DNA of 64,000 bases from Chrysopilus asiliformis (GCA_964034945.1 OZ035961.1:14151243-14215242), one strand, 5' to 3'; numbered from the stretch's first letter, positions 1 to 11,345 are shown. The notes: generated from the letters alone by a model not told the origin. Program-made: numbers and translations.

Positions 1-340
1 CTGTAAGGATAATGAAAATATCCTTTTTCCCATTTTTCTCCGGAAAAATTGGCACTACGGGGTTTTTGGGGTCGCTGATCACGAATCCGGTATTAGATTT
101 TCAAAATTCGAAACGAAAGGTCCTGTAAGGATAAATATCATTTTTCCCATTTTTCCCCGGAAAAATTTGCATTTTAGGGTTTTTGGGGTCGCTGATCACG
201 AATCCGGTATTAGATTTTCAAAATTCGAAACGGAAGATCCTGTAAGGATAATGAAAATATCCTTTTTCCCATTTTCCCCGGAAAAATTTGCATTTTAGGG
301 TTTTTGGGGTCGCTGATCACGAATCCGGTATTAGATTTTC
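1..340. repeat. Three-copy tandem repeat, unit about 117-121 bp
   Basis: Three successive units begin with CCTGTAAGGATAA at about 1, 122 and 239. Each contains a pyrimidine run, a CCGGAAAAATT segment, a TTTTTGGGGTCGCTGATCAC core and a TTCAAAATTCGAAAC end; the third breaks off near 340 inside the 3' part. Units differ by only a few substitutions and one short indel. The array starts at the window edge, so it may extend further left. Diverged single pieces of the same core lie at about 11,072-11,160 and 33,885-33,935, so this is a dispersed satellite-like family. No coding potential is evident. Confidence 0.9.
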
Positions 341-849
341 AATAAAAATATAATATTACTTTTGAACCTGGTACCAATATTATAATAAATAAACGCTATA
401 ACTATCCCACCCCTGATACCGCATTCGTCTCATTCTCTCGCTGTTTAGTTTTCCTAAGGTTTCACTTCTACCGCGTGTGCACTGCACACACATGTTTTTT
501 TTTTTATCCATTTCCAAATTTGCCATAATTTTGCTAAAATGCTGGTTGGTTATTTGGTTGAATAATAACTTCAGTGAAGGGCAGTTTTATAAATATAATT
601 AATGGCTGCGTGTTTTGCTTGTTAAAAACACGTTTTGTTTACTTTTTAATAATAATAAAAAGATAGTATAAGTCTATCAAAATAAGGAAATAAATTATAG
701 TCTCAGAAACGTCTTTACTTTTTTATTGTTCACTAGAAAAAATTCTTTGAAAAAACCAGAAAAAGTTTTCCACTAAACAAATAGGCCGAGTAAACAGCAA
801 ATTGTATGAAAAATCTAGCAATATCTTTGGAATTCGGCAGGTTTTAGTA
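341..849. other. Gene-free AT-rich spacer
   Basis: I see no gene or structured repeat here, only short poly-A and poly-T runs (for example near 495). Confidence 0.5.
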
Positions 850-1117
850 CACGATAAAAAATTTGAAGATTTATATGAATAAAATTTTGTTTATCAAAAT
901 CTTTTTCACCAAATTTATATCAACTCGCATGTTTTTATCAATATCAATAGTGTAAAATAACATCAATTTTTTTTTATTAAATTTATAACAAACATTTATT
1001 AAATTTTTACAAGTTGTATCAAATGTCGATAAAAATAGGCGAGTTGATGCAAATTTGGTGTAAAAGATCTTGATAAACCTAAAATTGTCCATATAAATCC
1101 TTAAATTTTTAACCGTG
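850..1117. mobile_element. Palindromic foldback MITE, TA target duplication
   Basis: The left arm (about 850-928) and right arm (about 1038-1117) are imperfect reverse complements over about 80 bp, and weaker pairing continues toward the centre, so the whole 268 bp folds on itself. The ends read CACGATAAAAAATTT and its near complement ending CCGTG. Both ends are flanked by TA (848-849 and 1118-1119). The TA lies in a palindromic target: TTTAGTA before and TACTAAA after. An open frame across it is a by-product of AT-rich sequence. It is non-autonomous; TA duplication suggests Tc1/mariner-type mobilisation. Confidence 0.85.
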
Positions 1118-1229
1118 TACTAAATTATGGTCTGATTTTTTTTGGCGTGATTCTAATAATTTGGAGCATGGTGGTAAATCTAGGTTGATTAAACTACTGG
1201 GTTTCGATGTATGGAAAAGTTAAGTTGAA

Positions 1230-1505
1230 TTATATTCTCAAAATTTTTGCACACATATCGGCCGGAAGGTTGGCAATTTCGCGTTCGATATTGTTCCTGA
1301 GCTCCTCTAACGCTGTTGGCTTGTTGGCATAAACCAACGACTTAACATAACCCCATAAAAAGAAATCCAACGGCGTGAAATCGCATGAGCGAGGTGGCCA
1401 TTCGACCGGACCATTTTTCGAGATTACACGATTATCGAACTTCTCCTCCAATAGGTCAATTGTTTGACCAGCTGTGTGGCATTGCTCGTTCGTGAACTTC
1501 ACCAT
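1230..1505 (-). pseudogene. Internally deleted mariner-like transposase remnant
   Basis: A 91-residue frame on the minus strand contains the signature of a mariner-family DDE/D transposase C-terminus: NGPVEWPPRSCDFTPLDFFL followed by WGYVKSLVYANKP and a helix ending near NLPADMC. The WPPRSxDxTPxDFFLWG block surrounds the last catalytic acid in this superfamily. Full-length proteins have about 340 residues; here a start-like MVKFTNEQ runs after about eight residues straight into CHTAGQTIDLLEEKF, which belongs near the C-terminal third. I infer one large internal deletion. The C-terminal tail is also cut short by a stop. No clear terminal repeats were found, so element ends are unassigned. It cannot be an active enzyme. 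Confidence 0.8.
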
Positions 1506-1639
1506 GATAAAAATGTAAACCTTGACTGACGTTTTAGCATTGCCAGATCATAAAAAAAGTTTTAGGGTGCGTTTTTATTAAAATACAAAATTGTTATGTC
1601 CTTATTGAAAGGCCCTTTATAATAAAATATTGTTTACAT

Positions 1640-2350
1640 CATAAAAATCACAGAACTGTCCGTCTGTGTACAAGATTTCTTAAAAACAAATACAGCTAGG
1701 CCATAAAATTTTACAGGTGTTTTTTATACCCGTATGGTGATTTTGGCTCTGAAATTGCACGAAATCCTTTAACCGGAAGTAACCAAAATCGCAATTTCGT
1801 TCTTTGCTGGTTATTCCGAAACTATGCGTTTTTCAGTAGTCTTGTTTATGACAAGAGTCGAAGACAGTGAAATTTGCTGTACTTTTGTATTTTACTAGAA
1901 CTCGATATTTCAAACCCGTATCGAGATATGTCGTTATTTCAAAAAATCGGTTTTTTGCAATTCTTTCGATAACTAACGAGTTTTCGGTGGTTTATTGAAT
2001 AAGATAAATTGAAGAGAATAAAATTTTCCATGATTTTGTTTATTGCTGTTATCCGTTACCTTTTACCGTTATTGAGATATTTTCATTGTTAGCAGAATGA
2101 AAAACGTTTTGTAGAATGAAAAACGTTTTGTAGAATGAAAAACGTTTTGTAGAATGAAAAACGTTTTGTAGAATGAAAAACGTTTTGTAAAATGAAAAAC
2201 GTCGAAATTTTGTCTATCACTGTTATCCGCTACCTTTTACCGTTATTGAGATATTTTCTTTAAAATTAAAAAAAGGGATTTTTGTGAATTGTTAAAAAAC
2301 TAATGGTTTTGTAGAATTAAAAACGTTTTGTAGAATGAAAAACGTCGAGA
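1640..2350 (+). repeat. Dispersed repeat family X, copy 1 (uninterrupted)
   Basis: From GTGTACAAGATTTCTT (about 1668) this segment matches, with the same order of blocks, the X copy at 18,380-23,650: the AACCGGAAGTA block, the CGCAATTTCGTT block, ACTCGATAT, and TTACCGTTATTGAGATATTT. The inverse of the same series occurs at 53,100-53,737. Because this copy lacks the large insertions seen in the second, it supplies the empty target sites for them. Near 1727 the motif ACCCGTATGGTGA, a terminal repeat of the element at 29,976, also occurs. It is non-coding and its class is unknown. Confidence 0.75.
2094..2208. repeat. 19-bp tandem repeat, about six copies
   Basis: AGAATGAAAAACGTTTTGT is repeated head to tail about six times, almost without change, inside the X copy. 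A partial pair recurs at about 2,308-2,346 after an intervening stretch, indicating local duplication. Confidence 0.9.
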
Positions 2351-2554
2351 TTTGTTTGGATGTCCTTAAAAATGACACAATGCGCGGTATATTAACGCAC
2401 ATACTCGTAAGTATAAGTAGTTACGAACTAAGTCCTAGAAGAGAAGTTTCGGCAAAAATTGCAAAATATAAGAAAACCTCTGGTGCGAGATAAGTTTTTC
2501 TAAAACTGGAATATTATTTCTTGATTAAAACACTTGCTTTTTTTGAAAGATTAA

Positions 2555-2681
2555 GGCCCGTTTGCGCGTATTATTCTTAAAAAATTAAGTTGTGGTTAGC
2601 CTACTTAAACCGTAGAAATTCTTCGACTTAAATTTTTTAAGTCGTGCATAAGTTGCTAAGTTTTTTTGGTGCAAACGGCAC
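2555..2681. mobile_element. MITE with PIF/Harbinger-like TAA target duplication
   Basis: Ends are GGCCCGTTTGCGCG on the left and the near complement GGTGCAAACGGCAC on the right, and the arms continue to pair through AAGT/ACTT-rich sequence. TAA flanks both sides (2552-2554 and 2682-2684). A 127-bp length, no coding capacity and a 3-bp T-A-rich duplication fit PIF/Harbinger-type MITEs. Confidence 0.65.
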
Positions 2682-2684
2682 TAA

Positions 2685-3480
2685 GAGAAAAATCGGGCCT
2701 AAAACCGTTTAAAAAGCCATTATATAAAAAAAATCATTATTGCCATGAGATTTGTTTTTAAAGAACTAATAATATTCTATTCGGCACCAAAAGTTAAAAC
2801 GTTTATTATCTTGATTTTTAATAATACTAATTCGATGATTGCATTATTTTAGTATTTCCTATAAGAACTTTCGGATTCGCAAGTTGCCGCCTTACATTAA
2901 AGATGTTTAAAAACATTAAAGATGTTTAAATCATTTAAATATTTGCGAAGTGACTTCGCCAATCAGATAATCAAATAGTAAATATTTTTTATGACTATTA
3001 ACCGATAGTCTGAAGTGGTACGAAGTCCTATTTAGCTTTGTTTGGAAAAAAAAAATTCAATGCCAAAATTTACCAATTAGACAACGAATTCTAATTATAT
3101 GATGCGTTTAAGATTTAATAGCCCAGCTCTTTGTTTAATTAATTGACTTTTGGAGGAGTTTAAAAAAAATCGGTATTGACTAAACCGCATCCGTATTTAA
3201 CAATAAATTTGCGAGGGTGCTAATTAAAGAGTTATGAAAATTTATTCAAAATAAAGAAAACCAATTTCCAAAAATCTTTTAGTCCTAAAAAAAGTTAATT
3301 CGATTTTTTTTCTGTTGGGAGAAAAATTATGGAAATTGCTTATATTTTATATACTTTGTTGCCTTAAATAACTGATATTTTATTTAGAAGCTAAAAGTAT
3401 TTTCTGTCCAAAAACCAGTTTGAGAGTAAATTTGGTTCTATTCTTTATCGAATGTCTTTTACTGATTTAAAAACAATTTT
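2685..3480. other. Gene-free AT-rich spacer
   Basis: No gene was recognised. A short direct duplication of CATTAAAGATGTTTAAA lies near 2,895-2,930. Confidence 0.5.
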
Positions 3481-3484
3481 TATA

Positions 3485-4402
3485 CTCTATATGATATATC
3501 GTATATATTTTAACGCTTCGAACCAATCATCGGTCACAGAAATGTGACGTATGTCCGCCCGTCTGTCTCTCTGTCTATCTCTCTGTCGGTCTGTCTATCT
3601 CTCTGTCGGTCTGTCTATCTCTCTGTCGGTCTGTCTATCTCTCTGTCGGTCTGTTTATCTCTCTGTCGGTCTGTCTATCTCTCTGTCGGTCTGTCTATCT
3701 CTCTGTCGGTCTGTCTATCTCTCTGTCGGTCTGTCTATCTCTCTGTCGGTCTGTCTATCTCTCTGTCGGTCTGTCTATCTCTCTCTCGGTCTGTCTATCT
3801 CTCTCTCGGTCTGTCTGTCCGTCCGTCTGTCTGTCACACCATAACTTTCGAAAGGATTGAGCTAGAGACTTGAAATTTTGTATAGTTATGTTTCTCGTAA
3901 ATGGCTAGGTTAAGTTCTTGAATAAAATTGAACTATTCCTCCCCCCCCCCCTATACAAACGAAAAAGTTTTTTGCAATTTTCTCGAAACGGTGAGCCATA
4001 TTGAAAACCTCGTCCATACATCAAAATCCAATCGAACCCTCTCCCATACAAATGTAATACATTTTTTCCTGTTTTCTAGAAAACTGTGCATCGTATCGAA
4101 AAATTTATAAAGACGAAATGTGTTTAGAACATGATTTTAAGTAACTTATTGATACATTAAAATTCAATCGGACCACTCCCTCACCTCTGCCCCATACAAA
4201 TTGAATGCTTTTTTCTATTTTCTCGAAAACGGTGAGTCGTATTGAAAAAATTATAAAGGTAAAGTCTGTTTCGAATATCAAAATCCAACCGGACTACTCC
4301 TTTCCCCCTCTCCAATACAAATTAATTTTTTTTAAATAAAAATTTTGTCTGTCATCATGTAGAGTATTTGACGATTGACCCCTGGCAATTGTAGCTTTTC
4401 TT
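3485..4402 (-). repeat. Dispersed repeat family Y with central tetranucleotide-like array, copy 1
   Basis: Read on the minus strand this copy has the same block order as 56,045-56,710: a CAATTGCCAGGG end, blocks of 'CCAATCGGACCACTCC' type, conserved CGAGAAAAT and CATACAAA segments, a TTTCGAAAGTTATGGTGT-like end and then the GACA-type array followed by a GACGATCGGTTCGA-like tail. The unit seems internally duplicated, since the CATACAAA plus CTCGAAAACGGTGAG block occurs three times between 3,950 and 4,320. It is non-coding. Confidence 0.7.
3561..3825. repeat. 20-bp tandem repeat, about 13 copies
   Basis: The unit CTCTGTCGGTCTGTCTATCT is repeated about 13 times with rare changes (TTTATCT at 3,654; CTCTCTCGG in the last units). 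Since 3 x 20 is divisible by 3, the array is open in more than one frame and yields false low-complexity SLSVCLS-type ORFs. Confidence 0.95.
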
Positions 4403-7209
4403 ATGTTTTAGTTCAAATTCATGACAAATCTTTATAAATATCTATAAATATCTACAAAAAAAATCATAATTTACACATTATAAATTTTAACACGTCCGAT
4501 GCCAAGTATAATGACATAAATTTCCAGAAGCTGACAAATTGCAATGAGAACATTTTTCTGCTTAAAAAAAATCCAGTATTCCTTCCCACTATAAAGAATT
4601 TTTCTATATTTTCATTTATTTATCGACATTGTTGCGATTAACCTTCATGAATTCCATTCAAATTAATACCTTTGCCTGATGAATTTTCCATTATAGCAAT
4701 TTAAAAAACATTGTTATGGTTATTATTGCCAATTAATCTTATGGTTATTATTGCCAATTAAATTTATAATGAATTTTAGTATGATTAGTGATTATCATCG
4801 GATTCATAATTATTAGATTTGAGATAAATTTTCTCGACGGTTAACGAAAATAAACACAATTTACGCACTTCCGTTTTATTATGGGAATTCCGTAGAAATC
4901 TTTTTTCACCCTTTGAACAATATGATCGCGCGTGATGCCATAAATTGTTTACATTTCAAATGAAGCCGGTAAAAAATATTTTAAAAGCACAGTGGATTTA
5001 TCTTTTAATCTGGCAAAGTAAATCACGTTTAAATTGAGTGGGTTTTTATTATGAATATAATGTGATATGGAAATTTAAGCACGTTATGTCTAGAGCGAAA
5101 ATTGAGAAAAAGTTATGCCAGTTTGACATGAAACTAGATTCCGATGATAAGTTAGTCATATGAAGTAACATTCCAATCTGTCGGCAGTAATTATGGTCTA
5201 TTTTTGTCACAGAAAAAGCGAGAAAAAAACAACAGATGAAATTACGACGTATTTGATGTTCTAAATCGAAAAAATTTAACCTTTAATTTTGCAAAAAAGA
5301 ACTAAACTAGGAAATAGAAATTTATTCCGCTTTTTCTATATAGATTTGAAATTGGATTCCAATCACGTAAGTTTCGATGCGTTTATGTTTCTGATTTTGT
5401 TTTTGTCCATTGTTGATGCAAATCACGCTTTAGATACGAATATAATTTCATATATTGCCCCTATCTACATCTACAATTACAAATGTTTGCTTGATGAAAT
5501 TTCCCCGCCAAGTTTTGCTTGGCATTTAGCACTTTGGCTGCTGAAATATTGAATTTCATAACTCTACGATTTTTCATATGCGATCTTTCAATTCGTGATA
5601 ATTTAATGGGAAAACATGAGTTCTAAATTATTTTTACACATGGCTAGGGGTTCCGTAACGAATTTTATAAACAAAATATTTTTTTGCACTTTCCTTTTGA
5701 TGCGGAAGCTGTTTGCAAAAATTTCGTGAAAACATTTTAATTTGAGTAATTTTTTTATAAAAAATATATCACAATTTATTGTCTGGGACTTCAAATAGCA
5801 AAAAAAGTAAGATGTGTGTCCAAAAAGTGGTTTATATTCCAGAACTTTTATTGCCGTAGATTAAGATGACAAACAATAATCATGTTTTGTTTATATATTT
5901 TACAAAAAGTCAATTGTTGATACTGAAATACTCAATAATAAATTAACTGACATAATTTACATTCAGTGTAAATACTGCGTTCAGGGTGGCTGTCGAGCAG
6001 TGTTTCAATATTTCGTTTCCACGATTTTTTCGTGTATTAATTCAATGTGGTTTTCTTATATAAACACCTTTGTTTATAAAAATAAATTTATCCTCATTTT
6101 GGAGAATGTAAATATGAACGTGTTCGACATTGTTCACACTATAAAGGTAGTGAAGAAATTCTTAAAATGTTTGTTTTTCTTATCTGTGATAAAACCGCTA
6201 AATAATTGCTTTAAAAAAAAGTAAAAAATTAACATAAGACCTACAATTGCACAAAGTGGTTATTAATCTTTTTTTTTATTAAACTGCACTAAAAAGGAGA
6301 ACAAAAACAATCTGTATTTATCGATAAAAGCAAGATTAAAACGTATTTTAATAAAAATAATAGCCAACGTTTTTACTTCGCTTTTATTTTTGAAACAAAG
6401 CCAAGAAATAAAAGCTTTTTTTTTAAAGTTTTGAAGCCTTTTTACATCTAGAAATTAATTTTTGTTCACATTTTTTTTCGCGAGCTTAACGAAAATTGTG
6501 CGTTTGATCGCAACATGTTCCCAATTGAATATCAGCAGTGTTCGAAAACACTGATTTATTTCCGTTCAACCGTTGTTGAATTTACTGGTCACAAAAAAAG
6601 TTCAAAAAATCAAATTTTCAAATTTGGAATTGTAATAAAATAGATTGACTATATAATATGTTGGAATTTCCAAAAAATTTCAGTCGTTATCACAGATTTG
6701 AACGAAAAAATTTTTAATCGACTAATTTAAGTACTGTTTTATGGATGAAGGCTTAAAAAATGTAAATAAAAGAAATTCTTAAAAAAACGGAAAACCAAGT
6801 TGATTGAAATTCAATAATTTAGTCCAATTCCGACTAATTAATTAGCTAAGAATTAAATTCTTTTCATGAAAGAAATGTTCCGGAAGTAGATTTCGTATTG
6901 CAATTTGTGGCGCCGCGCGTGGCCTAAAAGGGAACTTTTCCACGATGATACTTTGGTTCAGAACTCGGCTAGCAATATTTCTCGTTCAGCTACCGCCCAA
7001 TAGGTGTCGCACATTCAAGGGACTCTGGCGACATCTAGCAGACAAAATATTTTTAGCAAATTTTATCGTTTGGAATTTTGAACCCTGTGCAAAGTCCAGA
7101 CGAGTCAATTTGTGTTGCAAAATTTGTACGTTTCGTTCAGTTTTTTCCGGACGTAATATTCAAAATAATAGAATATTTTTAATAAATGAATATTTTTAAT
7201 AAATAAATA
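4403..7209. other. Gene-free AT-rich region
   Basis: No gene was recognised in 2.8 kb. A 28-bp direct duplication with the core GGTTATTATTGCCAATTAA lies near 4,715-4,765. A GC-richer patch near 6,910-7,040 has an 84-residue open frame without any recognisable motif or splice context, so I do not call it. Confidence 0.5.
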
Positions 7210-8042
7210 CAGTAATCCCTCGAACTGCGCGGTAGATACGTTCCACAAAAAGAGCGCGCACTGCGAAACCGCGCACTGTGAACCCTACTTTGTATGAAAT
7301 ATTGGGGTTAGGTCCCAGATATTAGAAAAATTCAAAAAAAAATAGAAAAGTTTTTATTTAACGACATATTTAAAGTAATACAAAGATATGATATGTACAT
7401 ATTACTAATCTTTTTGAAAAATTAGTGATTGATTACCCGATTTTTGTTTTTCATTATGCATTTCTGCGTATGGGGCTAAAGCGGCTGTCAAATTTAACCG
7501 AAATTTTAAGGCACGCTCCATATCAGGGTCCATATTAAGAGCTTCTTATTAAAGTTGACTACCAAGCATTAAAAAAATTGTCAGTTTTTCGTGCGAAAGG
7601 TTTTTCTTTCTTATAATCTCTATAACTTCACTTTCATCCCTTTTCGTCGCTATAATTATCGCCGAACTGTGTCAAAATATCGTCAGCAGTCATATGTTCT
7701 TCATTGCTTGCAAGGACTTCCATGATATCTTCTGACTCTAAGTCTTCAAATTCGTCCCCACCAATTGTCTTACCTAATGTCACAATTTCCACTAAATATA
7801 AACACTAATATAAGCACGAAATTACCAAATATGTACGAAGATACCAAATTACCAGCTGATTCCTTCTTGACGGGGATTCACCAAAATATATGTTCAGAAC
7901 ATGTTTTTTTAGACGGAAATTATTTAAAAAACCGCGCAGCTGCGAAATTTTTACCGCACAGTTCGAAATTTTGGTATTAAAAACTTAACCGCGCAGTTGC
8001 GAAACCGCGCAGTCCGAAACCGCGCAGTTCGAGGGATTACTG
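7210..8042 (-). mobile_element. pogo/Tigger-like DNA transposon relic
   Basis: The termini are inverted repeats beginning CAGTAATCCCTCGAACTGCG (7210) and ending with its complement at 8042, flanked by TA on both sides (7208-7209, 8043-8044). Such CAGT(A/G)-ATCCCTCGAA ends with TA duplication are typical of pogo/Tigger elements. Subterminal copies of the GCGCAGT motif recur within both ends. On the minus strand about 7,490-7,793 is degenerate transposase C-terminus (see separate entry). At 833 bp it is much shorter than a full element (about 2 kb), so most of the coding region is gone. Confidence 0.85.
7490..7793 (-). pseudogene. Decayed pogo/Tigger transposase C-terminal fragment
   Basis: Reading the minus strand from 7,792 gives VEIVTLGKTIGGDEFEDLES followed by EDIMEVLASNEEHMTADDIL. 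This acidic segment with paired 'E-x-L...H-x-x-x-T-x-x-D/E-L' spacing resembles the conserved tail of Tigger/pogo transposases after the DDE domain. A stop follows near 7,640; beyond it, in another frame, is MDPDMERALKFRLNLTAAL, the expected downstream part, so at least one frameshift is present. It is not functional. Family assignment rests on this pattern plus the terminal repeats of the enclosing element. Confidence 0.65.
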
Positions 8043-8220
8043 TATTTTTTTCATAGAATATTTTTTAATAAATGTGGGAATATATCTACGGTGACCAAAC
8101 GTCCCGCGTTACGGGAGGTAATTCCGAATTTTAGTATTTGTTTCACATTCGCAACCGTTTCGCTGATTGTAAAATATTCCGTATTGATTGTAAAATATTC
8201 TGCAATCAACTTTAAATGTC

Positions 8221-8563
8221 TAAAGGCGTTTCAGAAAAGTAAACCATTTGGAGAACCCGCGACAACCCCTAAAGGCGTTTCAGAAAAGTAAACCATTTGC
8301 AGAACCCACGACAACCCCTAAAGGCGTTTGAGAAAAGTAAACCATTTGCAGAACCCACGACAACCCCTAAAGGCGTTTCAGAAAAGTAAACCATTTGCAG
8401 AACCCACGACAACCCCTAAAGGCGTTTGAGAAAAGTAAACCATTTGCAGAACCCACGACAACCCCTAAAGGCGTTTCAGAAAAGTAAACCATTTGCAGAA
8501 CCCACGACAACCCCTAAAGGCGTTTCAGAAAAGTAAACCATTTGCAGAACCCACGACAACCCC
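8221..8563. repeat. 49-bp minisatellite, seven copies
   Basis: Seven uninterrupted 49-bp units begin TAAAGGCGTTT at 8221, 8270, 8319, 8368, 8417, 8466 and 8515. Units are nearly identical; variants CAG/GAG after the TTT give the order C-C-G-C-G-C-C, and the first unit alone has GGAGAACCCGCG instead of GCAGAACCCACG. No spacers separate the units, so it is not CRISPR-like. Confidence 0.95.
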
Positions 8564-11065
8564 ATTCAAAGTCTAGGATCGATTTGAAGTTTTTTGGGGG
8601 TTGACTTTCGCCTAGGGTCAATTTAGGGTAGGTTTTTTGACTCTAAATACACATGTGAGAACTTTTGCCTATGGCACAATGACACATTTGTTCACAAACA
8701 TTTTGCCTAAAACGCATTTTTTTCTTTATTATTCTACTAAAAAAATCACTTCCTTATAGCAGTTATTCTTCCACGATGGAAATTTGAGAAATTTTCGAGA
8801 TGATTGATAGTAAAAGAAAGTGCGGTTGGTATAGAATGATCAAAACAATCGATTCTTGAATAGACGAATAAAGCAAGTTGCCTGCGTTCTGCGTTCTGAC
8901 TTTCTTCCGAAATCTGGTCACCTCAAGTAAAGCGTTAACGAAAATTCATTAATAATAATCTATGGACACTAGAATTTTGCTGAAAAGTATAAATACAGAT
9001 GCTTCTTTGAACTTTTTTTGGAAAAATTTTGACCTGGCATTTACACAAAATCGTAAAATTTAAATCTTTGCACATGAATTGTCAACGGATGAGTCTTTTT
9101 TTTTGTAAAATTTGGTTCCTAGTTAATAAAACTATTATTTAAATAAAGAATATATTTTTTTCAGTATTGAAGATGTATAGATTTTTTTACAAAAAATCAT
9201 CATTAGACACTTTTGACGATTTTGATTATGGTTAAATCTTGCCTGTTCTTAACTGCTTCCATAGATTTAGTGATATTATAAAATTGTTTTGTCCATATAA
9301 AACATTTCTCTAATTTAATATCCATAATGGACAATTCAAAATCTTGTGTTTTAAAATTAAAACAATCTTACTCTTCAAGTCAATTTTACTAACTTAGACT
9401 ACATTCACTTTATTTTAGTCACCATTTCGACGATCAGAAGAAATTTCCATGAAACATGGTGAAACGTACATAGATTCAAATTAGTTACAAAAGTGAATAA
9501 AATAGTTCCCATGATTTGTAACAAGTCGTAATTTTTCAATGTTAAAAGTATAATATCATTGTGTATCAAAGTGTATTGGCTGATTTATAGCCATTTGCTC
9601 ATTGTTCAAGTTGTACTCTTTCTGTGGTTTTCTTGCTTCATTTTTTTTTTCTTGCTTTGTACCAAAAGTTAATCGTCGCCGACATGCCAACCACGACATT
9701 TGTGTGACGACTTGTGACTTCTTATTATTATTATTATAATATTCGCTTAAAGGTAAATCATTGCAAAGATATAAGAAGCGAGAGAGTATACCCGAGAAGA
9801 TTATTATTCAACTTGCGTGCGATGTGATTTTCACGGCCAAATTGCATATGATGAACGATGATTTCGTGCTTGCACATTTTTTTGGATGATTTCAAAATTT
9901 CCACCATTTAGCTACCACTTGAGTTAATACGATTTAGGCATGCAGTCGACTTGGAACTATGTTTGGACTGTCTTAAGTTTTTGTTTAATGTTTCTGCATT
10001 ATATAATGTCTAATTGCACCATTTTATTTCGGTTGATTACAAACGTAAAACCGCGTCCAAGTCGCACCAGCAAACAGCATTGCAAGGTTATTTTAACGTT
10101 AATAATGGGATTATAGTCGTAAAGAAGTATCATGCGATGAGCTGTTGTAGCTGATGACATACACCTATTTAAGTGGTGGATATATTGCAATTGAACATGT
10201 TTTTGTGTTTTTTTTTTGGTTTATGTTATTGCTGCAGCATAGCAAGTTTTGGTATGTTGAACTGTGTAACAAAATGTTACAAAAATACTTACGCTTTTTT
10301 TCTTGCTCACAACTGAGTTTCATTTGTACAAAATGCTGGATCGATGCTGTAATAATTAGGGTCTATTTGGGCACAATTTAGGTTAAAGGCCAATAGTCAT
10401 TTCGTGCCTGTCTGTGCACCTAATAATACACCAACGTTTATTTCGTTAATATTTTCCTGTGGGCGCCCATTTTTATCTTATATAACAGTATTTTAGATAA
10501 AATCAAAATTATAGATAATTTTTCATTGCAAAATTTGTCGTAAAACATAACCGTGTGCGGAATTTATTGATGATAATAGGTTTGACGACGATTGTTTACT
10601 GAGTGTGAAATTAATATGTCCGATGGCTAATCAAATACAATCTTACCATGAATAATATCAATGTTTAAGATAAACAACGATTTGCATATGTTTCACTTTA
10701 ATCGATTATTTCGGAAAGCAACAAATATTGTTTTTAGAATATTTCATAGAATTGTTTCTGTTCTGTTTCAGGTTTCAATAAATCATGCACTCGACAGTAT
10801 GTTATTTAGTAATTTGAAGGCTTTTTAAATATTCATAGAACGGTGAATTTTATGGTTAATATTGTTACTTTTAAGGAAATTTTTCGTTTTCTGGAATTTG
10901 AATTTTACCTGAAATTAAAATTGTTGAAACAAAATGTATTGATATTACAATCATGCTCTTTGCAAGGTATTTTTATTAAAATTTATTGTTTTTTTGTGAA
11001 AAATGTGACATTCCTGCAAAAACGCAGATTGCATTGAAAAAAATTCTGAATTTTCCGAAAAAAAA
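8564..11065. other. Gene-free AT-rich region
   Basis: No gene, RNA or transposon signature was recognised in this stretch. Confidence 0.45.
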
Positions 11066-11071
11066 AATCTC

Positions 11072-11160
11072 ATTTAGGGGTTTTTGGGGTCGCTGAATCC
11101 GATTCCGAAGTTAAGAAGTCGGTAAGGATAACAGAAGGTCCTGTAAAGATAACGTGGTTA
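11072..11160. repeat. Diverged copy of the 119-bp satellite core
   Basis: TTTTTGGGGTCGCTGAATCC followed by GTAAGGATAACAGAAGGTCC and a second CTGTAAAGATAA corresponds to the core and unit junction of the array at 1-340, with substitutions. It lies immediately left of a piggyBac-like MITE. Confidence 0.7.
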
Positions 11161-11165
11161 CTTAA

Positions 11166-11341
11166 CACATTGACTGCCATGGCTATCATTTTTGATAGCC
11201 AGTGAGCCAAGGCTATCATTTTCGATAGCTGGGTCTACAATCTACATGCATACATAAATACATTCATACATACGTACATTCTACATACGTCTACATGTAT
11301 CTCCCTTACATTTTTGCAAAATTGGTCTGGCAGTCAACGTG
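11166..11341. mobile_element. piggyBac-like MITE with TTAA duplication
   Basis: The element starts CACATTGACTGCCA and ends TGGCAGTCAACGTG, near-perfect inverted repeats, and is flanked by TTAA at 11,162-11,165 and 11,342-11,345, the diagnostic piggyBac target. Just inside the left end lie the small palindromes GGCTATCATTTTTGATAGCC (perfect stem) and a near copy GGCTATCATTTTCGATAGCT; the rest is CATA/TACA-rich. It is 176 bp and non-coding. Confidence 0.85.
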
Positions 11342-11345
11342 TTAA

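Noticed and set aside
3544..3873. Open frames of about 100 residues through the TCTG-type arrays (also 18,304-18,599, 30,141-30,465, 40,858-41,238, 57,558-57,878)
   Set aside because: They follow from simple-sequence units lacking stop codons in several frames; composition is only S/L/V/C or R/Q/T/D repeats and flanks do not encode anything.
5289..5552. 87-codon + strand ORF with a hydrophobic stretch
   Set aside because: No homology recognised, no splice or promoter context; hydrophobicity is expected from AT-rich codons.
8221..8563. CRISPR-like array
   Set aside because: Units are contiguous 49-bp tandem copies without unique spacers, in a eukaryotic context.
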